Virus record (IMG/VR): IMGVR_UViG_3300047316_000179
Coordinates: 1 to 30,908 of that record
Length of the DNA: 30,908 nt
Reading direction: 5' to 3' (one strand)
Source: a virus
Part shown: positions 17,302 through 23,806 of the stretch, in pieces
Layout of the letters: every line of letters begins with the position of its first letter
Position numbering within the stretch: the stretch's first letter is position 1
Translations under genes and position numbers: made by a program
The notes under the pieces: model-generated
Databases searched by the model: none
What the model was told of the DNA's origin: nothing
What the model saw: the letters and a program-made list of their open reading frames with translations, nothing else

Positions 17302-17667
17302 TTAGATGCCGAGTTCTCTGGCGAGGATGCGGGCGCTATGCCTATCGTGCCACACGACTTTGGAAGTAACTTCCGTGAGCGTTGATCTCGGCGGTCTAGT
17401 CTTGTCGGTGTCTCCGATCTCCGCGCCGACGATCAGGCCGGGACCGGCGAACAGTCCTTGGCCGCAGCCGGGCAGTTCGAAGAAAGTATCAAACAGGTAT
17501 AGGCCCTCGTCGTTCACGTAGACGGTATCGCGGTTGAAGTACCCGGCGAGACAGAAGGTAGTATGCCCTTGATCGTCGGAGACAGCCGCACCGATAGAAC
17601 GGAAACCGTCGGGTACATTGATGGCGGTAATGGTTCGATCGCGTGGGTCAATGCAGATGGCTCTCAT
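17302..17667 (-). CDS. DUF3846-like phage protein
   Basis: A 121-residue protein with AAAGGA before the chosen ATG (MRAICIDPRDRTITAINVPDG). The pattern of an N-terminal strand, a middle 'VYVNDEGLYL', and a C-terminal 'LFAGPGLIVGAEIGDTD' resembles the small DUF3846-type proteins common in phage early regions; similarity is by eye only. It is the first gene after promoter P1, with a ~30-nt leader. A palindrome copy at 17362 is read in frame as TEVTSK near the C-terminus. Function unknown. Confidence 0.6.
   Translation of the reverse strand: MRAICIDPRDRTITAINVPDGFRSIGAAVSDDQGHTTFCLAGYFNRDTVYVNDEGLYLFDTFFELPGCGQGLFAGPGLIVGAEIGDTDKTRPPRSTLTEVTSKVVWHDRHSARILARELGI
17362..17374. repeat. Palindrome copy 10
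   Basis: Perfect copy near the 3' end of the DUF3846-like gene (minus), read EVTS. Confidence 0.95.
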
Positions 17668-17698
17668 GCTGATTTCCTTTCTGTTTTTCAGCATGTAT

Positions 17699-17727
17699 AT
17701 TATCCCACAACGCCAAGTGTATGTCAA
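17699..17727 (-). promoter_or_regulatory. Promoter P1
   Basis: Minus strand TTGACA, 17-bp spacer TACACTTGGCGTTGTGG, then GATAAT. Very close to the sigma70 consensus. Drives the DUF3846-like, beta-helix, Pro/Gly-rich and 47-residue genes. Palindrome copy 11 lies 5 bp upstream of the -35 box. Confidence 0.85.
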
Positions 17728-17732
17728 GTTGT

Positions 17733-17745
17733 GGAAGTTACTTCT
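17733..17745. repeat. Palindrome copy 11, stop codon and P1
   Basis: GGAAGTTACTTCT; on the minus strand its central TAA ends a gene and promoter P1 starts 5 bp on. Confidence 0.9.
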
Positions 17746-17917
17746 CCAGTTTGTTGGTCGCCACGTACAGGAAGTCGCAAGCCTGCCGCGCTTTGAACCA
17801 CGTCTGTGCTTCCTCCGGTGTCAGTTCGTCCAGGTGATGTTTGACGTTCTCCAATCGGAGGACCGCATCGGCGGCAGCGTCAGCGACTCTCTGCAAGGCC
17901 CTTTCACGATCAGTCAT
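17738..17917 (-). CDS. Small helical phage protein (59 residues)
   Basis: Reading the minus strand from ATG 17917 gives a 59-residue protein, MTDRERALQRVADAADAVLR (approximate start), then KHHLDELTPEEAQTW and CDFLYVATNKLEK. It starts inside the stop region of the upstream gene (8-nt overlap). Its TAA is the central TAA of a palindrome copy (AAG TAA CTT), and promoter P1 begins 5 bp beyond that copy. Helical, no known function. Confidence 0.65.
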   Translation of the reverse strand: MTDRERALQRVADAAADAVLRLENVKHHLDELTPEEAQTWFKARQACDFLYVATNKLEK

Positions 17918-18140
17918 GTTTCGCGGCTTCGCGACAATGCTCTGCCCACTCGATGTTGGTGGAAGCCTTTACCTCATCGGGTGGAACTTTGGCCAGATGT
18001 TGTTCGACATAAAAATTGAACTGTCCGGCGGCTTTCAATAGCGCGGCGCGCATTCGTGCATTCTCGTTGATTAGTTGCTTCACCAAATCAACGGTGTCGT
18101 TCAGGTTGTCGTGTATTTTCTGTTCGATACCACTACTCAT
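17910..18140 (-). CDS. Small helical phage protein (76 residues)
   Basis: Starts MSSGIEQKIHDNLNDTVDLV after GGGAG; the ATG overlaps the stop of the upstream gene (ATGA). The chain is helical and probably coiled coil in residues 5-45 (DLVKQLINENARMRAALLKA), followed by a charged C-terminus (IEWAEHCREAAKHD). The arrangement of overlapping short genes fits a single minus-strand message. Function unknown. Confidence 0.6.
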   Translation of the reverse strand: MSSGIEQKIHDNLNDTVDLVKQLINENARMRAALLKAAGQFNFYVEQHLAKVPPDEVKASTNIEWAEHCREAAKHD

Positions 18141-18499
18141 GTCACAGATCTCCCATAACGATCTACGGCAGTCCACACACTACGCAATTCGCACGTCTTA
18201 AAGAAGGGGCGTTTCCCGTTGTACTCCGGATGATCGTCCAGCCACAAGCGAGCGTAGTAGGCGCGGTGGTTATTCGGCATCTTGAAATCCTCACCGGCGA
18301 TATGGGAGCGGTTCGTTATAGCGACCTCCCAACGAACACGTTCCCATATCGCGGCGATGCCGAAACGGAGATAGCCCGCCGCGAGGGCTTCGGCGGCGAA
18401 CCGTTTCACCAGCTTATACACACGCGGATTTGCCGCGTGGTATATCTTAAACTCGGCGTACAGTTGGTCGCTAGTTTTCTTTGTCGTGTGAGGTACCAT
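18137..18499 (-). CDS. Conserved phage protein with FHxANPxVY-like motif
   Basis: A 120-residue protein. The second ATG was chosen because CCGGAG lies 7 nt before it. It carries a pattern shared by a widespread phage family of unknown function: YHAANPRVYKLVKRFAAEAL, GYLRFGIAAIWERVRWEV, then FKMPNNHRAYYARLWLDDHP and FFKTCELR. The basic, aromatic-rich sequence might bind nucleic acid, but this is not shown. It overlaps the genes on both sides. Confidence 0.65.
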   Translation of the reverse strand: MVPHTTKKTSDQLYAEFKIYHAANPRVYKLVKRFAAEALAAGYLRFGIAAIWERVRWEVAITNRSHIAGEDFKMPNNHRAYYARLWLDDHPEYNGKRPFFKTCELRSVWTAVDRYGRSVT

Positions 18500-18773
18500 C
18501 TCCATGCTCCGGAGCTAACTGTTCTTCTGGCAGCGGGAAGTTACTTCCATGCCAGACGGATCGTAATTCCTCGACAGCGGCGCACATAGCCCACAGATCG
18601 AGGCCAGCTCCCGGCTTGCCGTAGTGTGCCACGGCGTCGGCGAATGGAACATCCAGCGGCACGGTGTTCTTCAACCAGTACCGTTGGGCGTGGTCGGCGA
18701 TCATCACTCGGTCGATCGCTCTGGTGAGGTTGAGCAATCGACGTGACAGGTCGTAAGGAATATCGTCGGACAT
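18471..18773 (-). CDS. Phage protein of unknown function (100 residues)
   Basis: Starts MSDDIPYDLSRRLLNLTRAI, four bases after the upstream stop, with AAGAGGA as ribosome site. Helical, with an acidic C-terminus (LPEEQLAPEHGDGTSHDKEN). A palindrome copy at 18536 is read in frame as GSNF within SVWHGSNFPLP. Its 3' end overlaps the next gene by ~29 bases, so it likely belongs to the same message. No recognised domain. Confidence 0.55.
   Translation of the reverse strand: MSDDIPYDLSRRLLNLTRAIDRVMIADHAQRYWLKNTVPLDVPFADAVAHYGKPGAGLDLWAMCAAVEELRSVWHGSNFPLPEEQLAPEHGDGTSHDKEN
18536..18548. repeat. Palindrome copy 12
   Basis: Perfect copy inside the 100-residue minus gene, read GSNF; shares TGGCAT flank with copy 7. 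Confidence 0.95.
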
Positions 18774-18776
18774 TAT

Positions 18777-19100
18777 TCATTCCTCTTCTCTGGGGTATCT
18801 GTAAGTAACGGGGTTAGGCCAGTTCCATTCGCGGAACTCGTCGATTTCCATGAACGCTTTATGCGCGGCGACGAACGACACGTTACCGACCTGGGTGATT
18901 TGAATAAATTCGTGGAGCATCCAGGCTTTATTTTTCCATGAGTTATTACAAGTGTGGACTTCGAGATACGCCGCGCCGCCTGAGCATCTGTAATGGCCGG
19001 GTTGTCCGAAAGGAATACGGGCTGTCGGATGTCCGAGCGGTACGACAGTTATTTGATCTGTACCCTCATTCCACAGTACCAACGCATTTTTGTATTTCAT
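18777..19100 (-). CDS. Phage protein of unknown function (107 residues)
   Basis: Starts MKYKNALVLWNEGTDQITVV. The palindrome copy at 19101 directly precedes the ATG, and its left arm (GAGGAAG) is placed correctly to serve as the Shine-Dalgarno. The chain is beta-rich at the N-terminus (VVPLGHPTARIPFGQPGHY), with CSGGAAYLEVHTC in the middle and an aromatic C-terminus (FREWNWPNPVTYRYP). The ORF extends upstream, but the ribosome site supports this start. No family recognised. Confidence 0.6.
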   Translation of the reverse strand: MKYKNALVLWNEGTDQITVVPLGHPTARIPFGQPGHYRCSGGAAYLEVHTCNNSWKNKAWMLHEFIQITQVGNVSFVAAHKAFMEIDEFREWNWPNPVTYRYPREEE

Positions 19101-19113
19101 GGAAGTCACTTCC
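19101..19113. repeat. Palindrome copy 13, supplies a Shine-Dalgarno
   Basis: Perfect GGAAGTCACTTCC, directly upstream of the ATG at 19100 (minus). Confidence 0.95.
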
Positions 19114-19687
19114 TCCTGAATATGCACATCACTCGAAAGCGATGATTTGTTGACTTTACGATCCCGACACAGCCTGCGAGGTCGAACGTGTCCTTGCGCC
19201 ACATCGGGAGTACCTGATCGAGCCACACGATGTGTGCCCCGGCGGGCAACCGGGCCAGGGCTTTCAACACGACGTTCCGCTTGACGCTGGAGGTCATGTA
19301 GTGATCCGCGTCCTCGGCTGAGTATGGCGGATCGGCCAGGACCAGATCATACCGTTCAAGCGGCACACGCAAGAGCGTGTGGGCGTCGTCAACATAGGTG
19401 GGGTTTAGATCGGGATGCACGTCTACCGTGTCACCGGGGTATAGTGTGGTGTCAACTTTCCCAGAGAACAAATGGAGAACGCGCTTCTTATCTCGGAACA
19501 TGGAACGAACTCGTTCGAGATAGGTGGCAGGGTACCCACCATAGAACCGGTACTTGACGTGGTAGTCGTTGCCCATAATCCACGTCCCGACCAGCCTGCC
19601 GTCGGCAGCGATGAACAAGGCTTCGGGGTAGCCTGTCTCGAAGGCGTAGTCTTGGATGCGCTCGTGCCAGCCATAGGGGTCTTTCAT
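19106..19687 (-). CDS. DNA methyltransferase-like protein
   Basis: A 193-residue protein starting MKDPYGWHERIQDYAFETG, overlapping the previous stop (ATGA) and preceded by AGCAGG. Features of a class I SAM-dependent methyltransferase are visible: a motif I-like VLHLFSGK (residues ~85-92), an acidic strand end VDVHPDLNP, and motif IV LADPPYSAEDA (DPPY, residues ~130-140), typical of adenine-N6 or cytosine-N4 enzymes. It lacks a recognisable target-recognition domain and has no restriction partner nearby. Likely modifies phage or host DNA, perhaps against restriction; the target is unknown. Confidence 0.65.
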   Translation of the reverse strand: MKDPYGWHERIQDYAFETGYPEALFIAADGRLVGTWIMGNDYHVKYRFYGGYPATYLERVRSMFRDKKRVLHLFSGKVDTTLYPGDTVDVHPDLNPTYVDDAHTLLRVPLERYDLVLADPPYSAEDADHYMTSSVKRNVVLKALARLPAGAHIVWLDQVLPMWRKDTFDLAGCVGIVKSTNHRFRVMCIFRRK

Positions 19688-19875
19688 CCTGCTTCTGCCT
19701 CGGAAGTAACTTCCGCCGGTCGAACATTCCAGCCTTGAGCCTTGAGTTTCTCCCGATTTTGGTAGGTATTTGGCATGTGCTTGAGTGCCAGTAACCGACT
19801 CCACGCGCCGTCCTCCGATACGAACCGGTTGGCCCAGGATATGCCGTACCTTGTCACGACTTTGTAGGTTTGCAT
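19684..19875 (-). CDS. Small phage protein (63 residues)
   Basis: Starts MQTYKVVTRYGISWANRFVS, with GGAG six bases before the ATG; an in-frame ATG lies 12 bases upstream. Residues ~17-45 are charged and helical. The last residues come from a palindrome copy (PAEVTSEAEAG). It is the first gene after the terminator that follows the ParB-like gene, so it is expressed by read-through or from an unseen promoter. Function unknown. Confidence 0.55.
   Translation of the reverse strand: MQTYKVVTRYGISWANRFVSEDGAWSRLLALKHMPNTYQNREKLKAQGWNVRPAEVTSEAEAG
19702..19714. repeat. Palindrome copy 14
   Basis: Perfect copy in the last codons of the 63-residue minus gene, read EVTS; C...G flanks. Confidence 0.95.
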
Positions 19876-19890
19876 CGTCTTCTCCATACG

Positions 19891-19917
19891 AAAAAGGCGG
19901 GGCCTCTCGACCCCGCC
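19891..19917 (-). terminator. Terminator after ParB-like gene 1
   Basis: Minus-strand stem GGCGGGG / CCCCGCC with an 8-base loop followed by TTTTT. Confidence 0.85.
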
Positions 19918-19922
19918 ATTCC

Positions 19923-19935
19923 GGAAGTAACTTCC
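19923..19935. repeat. Palindrome copy 15, between stop and terminator
   Basis: Perfect copy lying between the stop of ParB-like gene 1 and its terminator. Confidence 0.95.
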
Positions 19936-19940
19936 AGCGA

Positions 19941-21179
19941 TTACAGATCGCCGGAGGCTGGTTCGGCAATGCCGAGTTTTCGAAGATCGGGAACGCTGCT
20001 GTCCTCCTCTTCGGAGTTTTCGTCCTCGGACAGATCGTCGTCGTCTTCCTCAGTGTCCTCGGACAGATCGTCCTCGGCTGCGGCAGGCTTCGTCTTCTTG
20101 CCGTTGGTCTTGGCGGCTTTCGCGGCTGCCTTCTCGGCGGCGATCTGAGCGGCAACTTCGTCTTCCGCTGCCAGTTCGTCGGCGGTCTTTGTCCGCTGGA
20201 TTTTAACCCTGATCTTCATATCCGACAGGGCAATCTTCTTCTTGGTCGAGCGAGTGCCTTTGAACCAGCTCTCATCCTCTTCGAGCAGGCCCATGAACGG
20301 CTCTACGTCTTCGTACTGGAACTCAGCGCCAGCCTGGGCGGTGAAGCCCAACTCTATCGTCTTCACCGTGTTGCGCGGCGGCTTCTCTCCACCGGCTTCA
20401 AGGTTCTTCCGTGTCAGCTTCTCAGCCTTCTTGGCCAAGCTGGCTTCGGCTTTCGCCTCGGCCTTTGCGGCGGCTTCCATGATCTTCTCGCCCGTAGGGT
20501 CTTTGCGTAGTTGTGCAATCGCCTCATAGGCCGCGATCTTGTTGTCGCGTATCAGATCACGCACGCCCTTCGGCGCGTTGATGATGACCTTCAAGTCACG
20601 AACGTGTTTGTTCGTGACGCCGAGACGGGCGGCGATATCATCGTCATCCATGCCGGTCTTTGCCATACGGTTTGCCAGTACCGCACGCTCCAGAATTGTC
20701 GGACGAACGCCGGTGTTCTCTTTCCACAAAGACACCGCGAGGTCCATGTCCGTCGATCCTGGCTTCTTCATCACGACAGGAAGTTTGGTGATGTCAGCGC
20801 CCTCGCTGGCGGCGAGGAGAGCCGCTTCGTACCGGCGATGGCCCGAGATCAGAGCCAACCGGGTCTCGCCACCAATCTCGGCAGGGAACACGCCGAGCGG
20901 CTGACTGTCGTAATAGCCTTCAGCCTTCATGCTGTCGGCCAGTTCACGAATACCGTCTTTGTACTCCTGGGTATCCGTCACACGCAGGTTAAGTCCAGGC
21001 ACGATGGTGATCTTATCGAGTTGCACCGTGTAGAACCTGGTACTCTTAGACGCTTCGGCATTAGCAATTGCCTCGGCAGACGTACCGGGGGTGAACTCGA
21101 TCATCTTCATACTTACGCGGCTTGGCGGAACGGCTTTTGCGCGGGGCGCTTTAGCCGCTGTTTTTGCTGCTCTTGCCAT
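19941..21179 (-). CDS. ParB-like DNA-binding protein 1 (acidic C-terminus)
   Basis: A 412-residue protein. After a basic Ala/Lys-rich N-terminus (~1-22) comes a ParB/Sulfiredoxin-type domain (residues ~50-135) with IVPGLNLR, YKDGIRELADSMKAEGY and the nucleotide-site motif ISGHRRYEAALLA. Next is a ParB-type helix-turn-helix (TILERAVLANRMAKTGMDDD, then IAARLGVTNKHVRDL). The C-terminal ~70 residues are Ala/Lys-rich and then strongly acidic (SEDTEEDDDD). ParB proteins bind palindromic sites and spread using CTP, but no ParA gene and no canonical parS are visible. Promoter P5 lies ~60 bases upstream and a terminator follows, so it is a single-gene unit. Partition, replication or transcription roles are all possible. 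Confidence 0.8.
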   Translation of the reverse strand: MARAAKTAAKAPRAKAVPPSRVSMKMIEFTPGTSAEAIANAEASKSTRFYTVQLDKITIVPGLNLRVTDTQEYKDGIRELADSMKAEGYYDSQPLGVFPAEIGGETRLALISGHRRYEAALLAASEGADITKLPVVMKKPGSTDMDLAVSLWKENTGVRPTILERAVLANRMAKTGMDDDDIAARLGVTNKHVRDLKVIINAPKGVRDLIRDNKIAAYEAIAQLRKDPTGEKIMEAAAKAEAKAEASLAKKAEKLTRKNLEAGGEKPPRNTVKTIELGFTAQAGAEFQYEDVEPFMGLLEEDESWFKGTRSTKKKIALSDMKIRVKIQRTKTADELAAEDEVAAQIAAEKAAAKAAKTNGKKTKPAAAEDDLSEDTEEDDDDLSEDENSEEEDSSVPDLRKLGIAEPASGDL

Positions 21180-21240
21180 TGGAGGACGCTTGCCTTTCAG
21201 GGTTTGTTCGAACCGGGGAAACTGCTCCCTCGGTTCGTAG

Positions 21241-21269
21241 AGTTAAACACCATGCAAATCGCATGTCAA
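21241..21269 (-). promoter_or_regulatory. Promoter P5 (ParB-like gene 1)
   Basis: Minus strand TTGACA, 17-bp spacer TGCGATTTGCATGGTGT, then TTAACT. About 60 bases upstream of the ParB-like start. Palindrome copy 16 lies ~9 bp upstream. Confidence 0.75.
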
Positions 21270-21278
21270 GTCTGAATT

Positions 21279-21291
21279 GGAAGTTACTTCA
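21279..21291. repeat. Palindrome copy 16, stop codon and P5
   Basis: GGAAGTTACTTCA; on the minus strand TGA of the copy ends the C39-like gene and P5 begins ~9 bp away. Confidence 0.9.
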
Positions 21292-21723
21292 CAAAAGATG
21301 CGGAAAAAACCCCACTCGCCAGAAGCCGTCATGGCAGGGTCCACGCAGGCTGTTCTGGCCGACCGGGGTGGCCGGATCATGGAGGATCTCGCCGCCTTTT
21401 GCCACGACACTGTGGATCGAATAAGTGCCGGTACGACCGATTAAGAGATAAAACATATTCGGCGTGGCGATCTGCATCTGCGTCAGCATGGCCTCCTTGG
21501 ACGGTAGGTGGAAGCCAAGCTCGATATACTCGCATTCGTGCGGACGCAGCCAGTCGCGCAGTGCCTCAGAACTCGCGGCGGGTAATGGCTGGCCGTTCTT
21601 TGCGCCGTCATTGAAGTTGGGCACCGTGTCTAATGACAGGTGAAACAGCGATGCAAGACAAGCGGCGAAGCAGTCGCCCGGTTCGCCGGTCTTAGCACCG
21701 GTTCGCTGGTAGACGGGGATCAT
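21289..21723 (-). CDS. Papain/C39-like cysteine-hydrolase-fold phage protein
   Basis: A 144-residue protein starting MIPVYQRTG. The palindrome copy at 21723 abuts the ATG and its arm AAAGGAAG can act as Shine-Dalgarno. It shows Cys in PGDCFAACLASLFHL (residues ~17-31), then WLRPHECEYIELGF, His in TYSIHSVVAKGGEILHDP and Asp in HDP, the order of a papain-like or C39-like triad. Proteins of this pattern are common in phages; substrate unknown. Its TGA overlaps the palindrome copy at 21279, just before promoter P5. Confidence 0.6.
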   Translation of the reverse strand: MIPVYQRTGAKTGEPGDCFAACLASLFHLSLDTVPNFNDGAKNGQPLPAASSEALRDWLRPHECEYIELGFHLPSKEAMLTQMQIATPNMFYLLIGRTGTYSIHSVVAKGGEILHDPATPVGQNSLRGPCHDGFWRVGFFPHLL

Positions 21724-21735
21724 GAAGTTACTTCC
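21723..21735. repeat. Palindrome copy 17, at a start codon
   Basis: TGAAGTTACTTCC; abuts the minus-strand ATG of the C39-like gene and offers its Shine-Dalgarno. Confidence 0.9.
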
Positions 21736-21737
21736 TT

Positions 21738-22154
21738 TCACTCGGTTCGGGTAATCATCAGCACTGCCGCGATGTCTCTGGACGAAGTACGCCCTTCGAA
21801 CGTCTCGACGCTGAACTTACGTCCGGTGCGATCTTGTATGCGGTGGACGGTCGGCTGCATACCGAGTCGCAAGGTGCGTAAGTACTCACGCGGGATGTGC
21901 TTCAGTGTTTCGTCGGCGTCGAACCGCGCGCCGCGCATGATGCACTCGCCGACCTCCAGAGCTTCGATCTGGGCTCGGTACGAGACATTTTCGTCAATGG
22001 TCGTAGACATGACACTCCTTTCATTAGACTCCCGCAACTGGTCGAGTTCATCGGCAGCGGCGTTGAAGATGACATCGTGTTTGAACTCTTGCGCGTGGGT
22101 ACTCCTGGCTATTGCACGTAACAGGTCGGGTGTGTCATCGCCTCGACGTACCAT
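21738..22154 (-). CDS. Phage protein with strong internal start (138 or 90 residues)
   Basis: The frame runs 138 residues from ATG 22154 (after GAAGGAAA). An internal ATG at 22010 has a better AAAGGAG seven bases upstream and starts MSTTIDENVSYRAQIEALEV. The N-terminal part (HAQEFKHDVIFNAAADELDQ, LRESNER) resembles short phage proteins with 'AADEIERLR'. The C-terminal part has RLGMQPTVHRIQDRTGRKF and MITRTE. Two products from one frame, a long and a short form, are plausible. Function unknown. Confidence 0.5.
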   Translation of the reverse strand: MVRRGDDTPDLLRAIARSTHAQEFKHDVIFNAAADELDQLRESNERSVMSTTIDENVSYRAQIEALEVGECIMRGARFDADETLKHIPREYLRTLRLGMQPTVHRIQDRTGRKFSVETFEGRTSSRDIAAVLMITRTE

Positions 22155-22413
22155 TCTTGCTTTCCTTCACGATGAACCCTGGCAGGAGATCGACTTGAAA
22201 CGCCAGCTTTTGCTTGCCGACGTTGCACAGGTATCGCTCCAGTATGCCATCATAGCCGGTGTTCTTTTCCTCAATGAACACCAAAGCCATGACAACTTCA
22301 GGGTCTTTCTCACCCGTCAAAGTTCGGATGAGGTCGAAGTTTACTTCATGGTGCGGTGTGGCTGTGTGGAAGGTGTCTAGGTAGATTTGTTCGAGTCGGC
22401 TCAGTCTTATCAT
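22135..22413 (-). CDS. Phage protein of unknown function (92 residues)
   Basis: Starts MIRLSRLEQIYLDTFHTATP after GAAAGG; a GTG at 22434 would add seven residues. Predicted mixed alpha/beta: HHEVNFDLIRTLTGEKDPEV, then VMALVFIEEKNTGYDGI and a basic end (ESKNGTSRR). A slightly broken palindrome, GAAGTTTACTTC (one base inserted in the core), lies inside at 22335. It overlaps neighbours by 20 bases on one side and ~68 on the other. Function unknown. Confidence 0.5.
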   Translation of the reverse strand: MIRLSRLEQIYLDTFHTATPHHEVNFDLIRTLTGEKDPEVVMALVFIEEKNTGYDGILERYLCNVGKQKLAFQVDLLPGFIVKESKNGTSRR

Positions 22414-22522
22414 CGGATATCGCCTTTCGTTCACGATGGTAGATGAGTTGGATTTCTTCTTCCGACAGCCCGCCCCAGTCGCGAAGTTGTTCGCACAGAA
22501 AGCGCAATTGAGCTTCTGTCAT
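22346..22522 (-). CDS. Small phage protein (58 residues), first gene after P2
   Basis: Starts MTEAQLRFLCEQLRDWGGLS after GGGAG, followed by EEEIQLIYHRERKA and a Pro/His/Thr-rich tail. It is the first gene of the minus unit, ~50 bases beyond promoter P2, and a palindrome copy (22537) lies in its leader. The ORF extends upstream through the promoter, but the ribosome site supports this start. The 3' end overlaps the next gene by ~68 bases, so the C-terminus may be variable. Function unknown. Confidence 0.5.
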   Translation of the reverse strand: MTEAQLRFLCEQLRDWGGLSEEEIQLIYHRERKAISDDKTEPTRTNLPRHLPHSHTAP

Positions 22523-22536
22523 TGTTTGTAGCTCCC

Positions 22537-22549
22537 GGAAGTTACTTCC
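22537..22549. repeat. Palindrome copy 18, in P2 leader
   Basis: Perfect copy with C...G flanks, ~26 bp downstream of the P2 -10 box. Confidence 0.95.
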
Positions 22550-22574
22550 GATCGAGGAATTTCGATCGTTCAAA

Positions 22575-22603
22575 ATGCTAACACCCTGCAAAACGTATGT
22601 CAA
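22575..22603 (-). promoter_or_regulatory. Promoter P2
   Basis: Minus strand TTGACA, 17-bp spacer TACGTTTTGCAGGGTGT, then TAGCAT. Fires leftward from the left arm into the minus unit; palindrome copy 18 is in the leader. Confidence 0.8.
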
Positions 22604-22928
22604 GTTGCTGCCAAGCGGCGAACTGGGTATGCGGGCGTAGTGGCGGACTGGGCAACGCGCGTAGTGGCGGACAGGGTAGGTGCGCGTAGTGGCGGACGGG
22701 GTAACGCGGACGCGGGCCTCTCATGCGTGCAGGGGTCTCATGCCGTAGCGCGTTCTCGCGGGTGAACGTGTGCGTGTACGCGTGAGCGCGCCGGTGCCCG
22801 CTCGCGTGCGTGATAGCGTATGGACGGGCGTACGGGTACGCGTACGCGCATGTAGGATCACATGACGCGCGTCATGACGCTCACGCGTTTTTTCCGTGTA
22901 TCGCGATACGCGCAAGAGACGCGATCTA
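22604..22928. repeat. Left non-coding arm with iterated repeats
   Basis: No convincing gene. Three units CGTAGTGGCGGACNGGGT (22636, 22660, 22685) plus a partial one (22616) open the arm. Then CG-rich alternating DNA with exact palindromes (CATGACGCGCGTCATG at 22861, GTATCGCGATAC at 22898) and a TTTTCCGTG box (~22889). It separates divergent promoters P2 and P3. Could be an origin or control region. Confidence 0.7.
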
Positions 22929-22941
22929 GGAAGTGACTTCC
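22929..22941. repeat. Palindrome copy 19, upstream of P3
   Basis: Perfect GGAAGTGACTTCC, 10 bp before the -35 box of P3, at the end of the left arm. Confidence 0.95.
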
Positions 22942-22951
22942 GATCGGCGAC

Positions 22952-22980
22952 TTGACATACATTTTGCAGGGTGGTAGACT
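22952..22980 (+). promoter_or_regulatory. Promoter P3
   Basis: TTGACA, 17-bp spacer TACATTTTGCAGGGTGG, then TAGACT. Drives the + cassette. The spacer differs from that of P2 at two bases. Palindrome copies 19 and 20 lie on either side. Confidence 0.8.
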
Positions 22981-23022
22981 TGTTGACGGTCGAAAACCGG
23001 CCGATTTCTCGACAACGGTCGA

Positions 23023-23035
23023 GGAAGTAACTTCC
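23023..23035. repeat. Palindrome copy 20, in P3 leader
   Basis: Perfect copy, 13 bp before the first ATG of the + cassette. Confidence 0.95.
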
Positions 23036-23048
23036 AAGCGAGGACAAA

Positions 23049-23249
23049 ATGGCACACAACGTCGAGTACGCCGTGAAGGGCACGAAGCTCATCATCACGA
23101 TGGATATCGGTTCGGCGTCGATCAACGCGGCTCCGCCGTCCAAGACGGGCAAGACCAATCTGGTCGCGTCCACGGGCGGCTCGGTCAAGGTGGACGGCAA
23201 GGACGGTCTGTCCTTCTCTGTCAACCTGATGCAGAAGGCGGATCTCTGA
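23049..23249 (+). CDS. Small conserved phage protein, first gene after P3
   Basis: A 66-residue protein with GAGGA before the ATG. Alternating strands (AHNVEYAVKGTKLIITMDIG, then TNLVASTGGSVKVDG and LSFSVNLMQKADL) suggest a small beta sandwich or barrel. Similar short proteins (VEFxVKGxxLxIxVD) occur in phages and bacteria without known function. It is the first gene transcribed from P3. Its TGA forms the start of a palindrome copy, followed by a UUCG hairpin. Confidence 0.6.
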   Translation: MAHNVEYAVKGTKLIITMDIGSASINAAPPSKTGKTNLVASTGGSVKVDGKDGLSFSVNLMQKADL

Positions 23250-23259
23250 AGTAACTTCG
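23247..23259. repeat. Palindrome copy 21, on a stop codon
   Basis: TGAAGTAACTTCG; TGA ends the first cassette gene, hairpin follows. Confidence 0.85.
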
Positions 23260-23278
23260 GTGGGGCTTCGGCCCCGCC
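23259..23278 (+). other. UUCG hairpin after the first cassette gene
   Basis: GGTGGGGC, loop TTCG, GCCCCGCC. Very stable, but no T tract follows; could stabilise or attenuate the message. Confidence 0.5.
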
Positions 23279-23294
23279 GTTCAGGAGCAAAACG

Positions 23295-23489
23295 ATGACC
23301 GAAGAGAACAAAGGCGAATGGCTCAAGACCGCACAGATACGGACGATCAACCCGGAGGTGTGCCCGTATCTGATTATGTGGCCTTCGCACTTCCGCGACG
23401 ACGGGACGTGCAAGTGTAACGATCCGCAGGAGAAGATCATGCGGTCGTGGGGCTATAAGTGGAACCCGAAAAAGGGCCGGTGGGTCTAG
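23295..23489 (+). CDS. Small phage protein (64 residues)
   Basis: Starts MTEENKGEWLKTAQIRTINP, with the recurrent AGGAGCAAAAC leader. The body PEVCPYLIMWPSHFRDDGTC, KCNDPQ and the Trp/Lys-rich end WGYKWNPKKGRWV suggest a compact Cys-containing domain; three cysteines and one histidine might bind metal. Function unknown. Confidence 0.6.
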   Translation: MTEENKGEWLKTAQIRTINPEVCPYLIMWPSHFRDDGTCKCNDPQEKIMRSWGYKWNPKKGRWV

Positions 23490-23500
23490 GAGCAAAACCA

Positions 23501-23806
23501 ATGGCGTTGAACGAAACCTTGGCGGAACTGGCGGCACTCACGGTGCCGCAGTACATCACCCGTGCGAACGTGGATGAATTGCTCGACCGGCACCAAATCC
23601 AGGTCCACATGACCAGCGGCAAGTGGTGGTCGATCAGGCGCAACGGGCAGACGAAGCTGTGGAAGCGCGATCCCGCACGTATCTACATCCCGTTCAAGTA
23701 CGGGTTCAAGTTCTACGGTTGCATCGAGACAAGCGACTTCGTGGGGCCGCATGGCTCGCTGCGTACCGACCTCTTTCGCGTGACACCAGGAGACGGCAAT
23801 GATTGA
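23501..23806 (+). CDS. Phage protein of unknown function (101 residues)
   Basis: Starts MALNETLAELAALTVPQYIT directly after the AGGAGCAAAACCA leader. An N-terminal helix (YITRANVDELLDRHQIQVHM) is followed by basic aromatic strands (GKWWSIRRNGQTKLWKRDP, ARIYIPFKYGFKFYG), which could bind nucleic acid. Its end overlaps the next start by 8 bases. No named family. Confidence 0.6.
   Translation: MALNETLAELAALTVPQYITRANVDELLDRHQIQVHMTSGKWWSIRRNGQTKLWKRDPARIYIPFKYGFKFYGCIETSDFVGPHGSLRTDLFRVTPGDGND

Noticed and set aside
22335-22346. GAAGTTTACTTC as a full copy
   Set aside because: One base is inserted in the core; kept only as a note in the gene entry.
22721-23537. Long minus-strand frames (up to ~240 residues) over the left arm and first cassette genes
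   Set aside because: They are Arg/Thr/His-rich, follow the CG-rich repeats, run antisense to better-supported genes, cross promoter P3 and lack ribosome sites.
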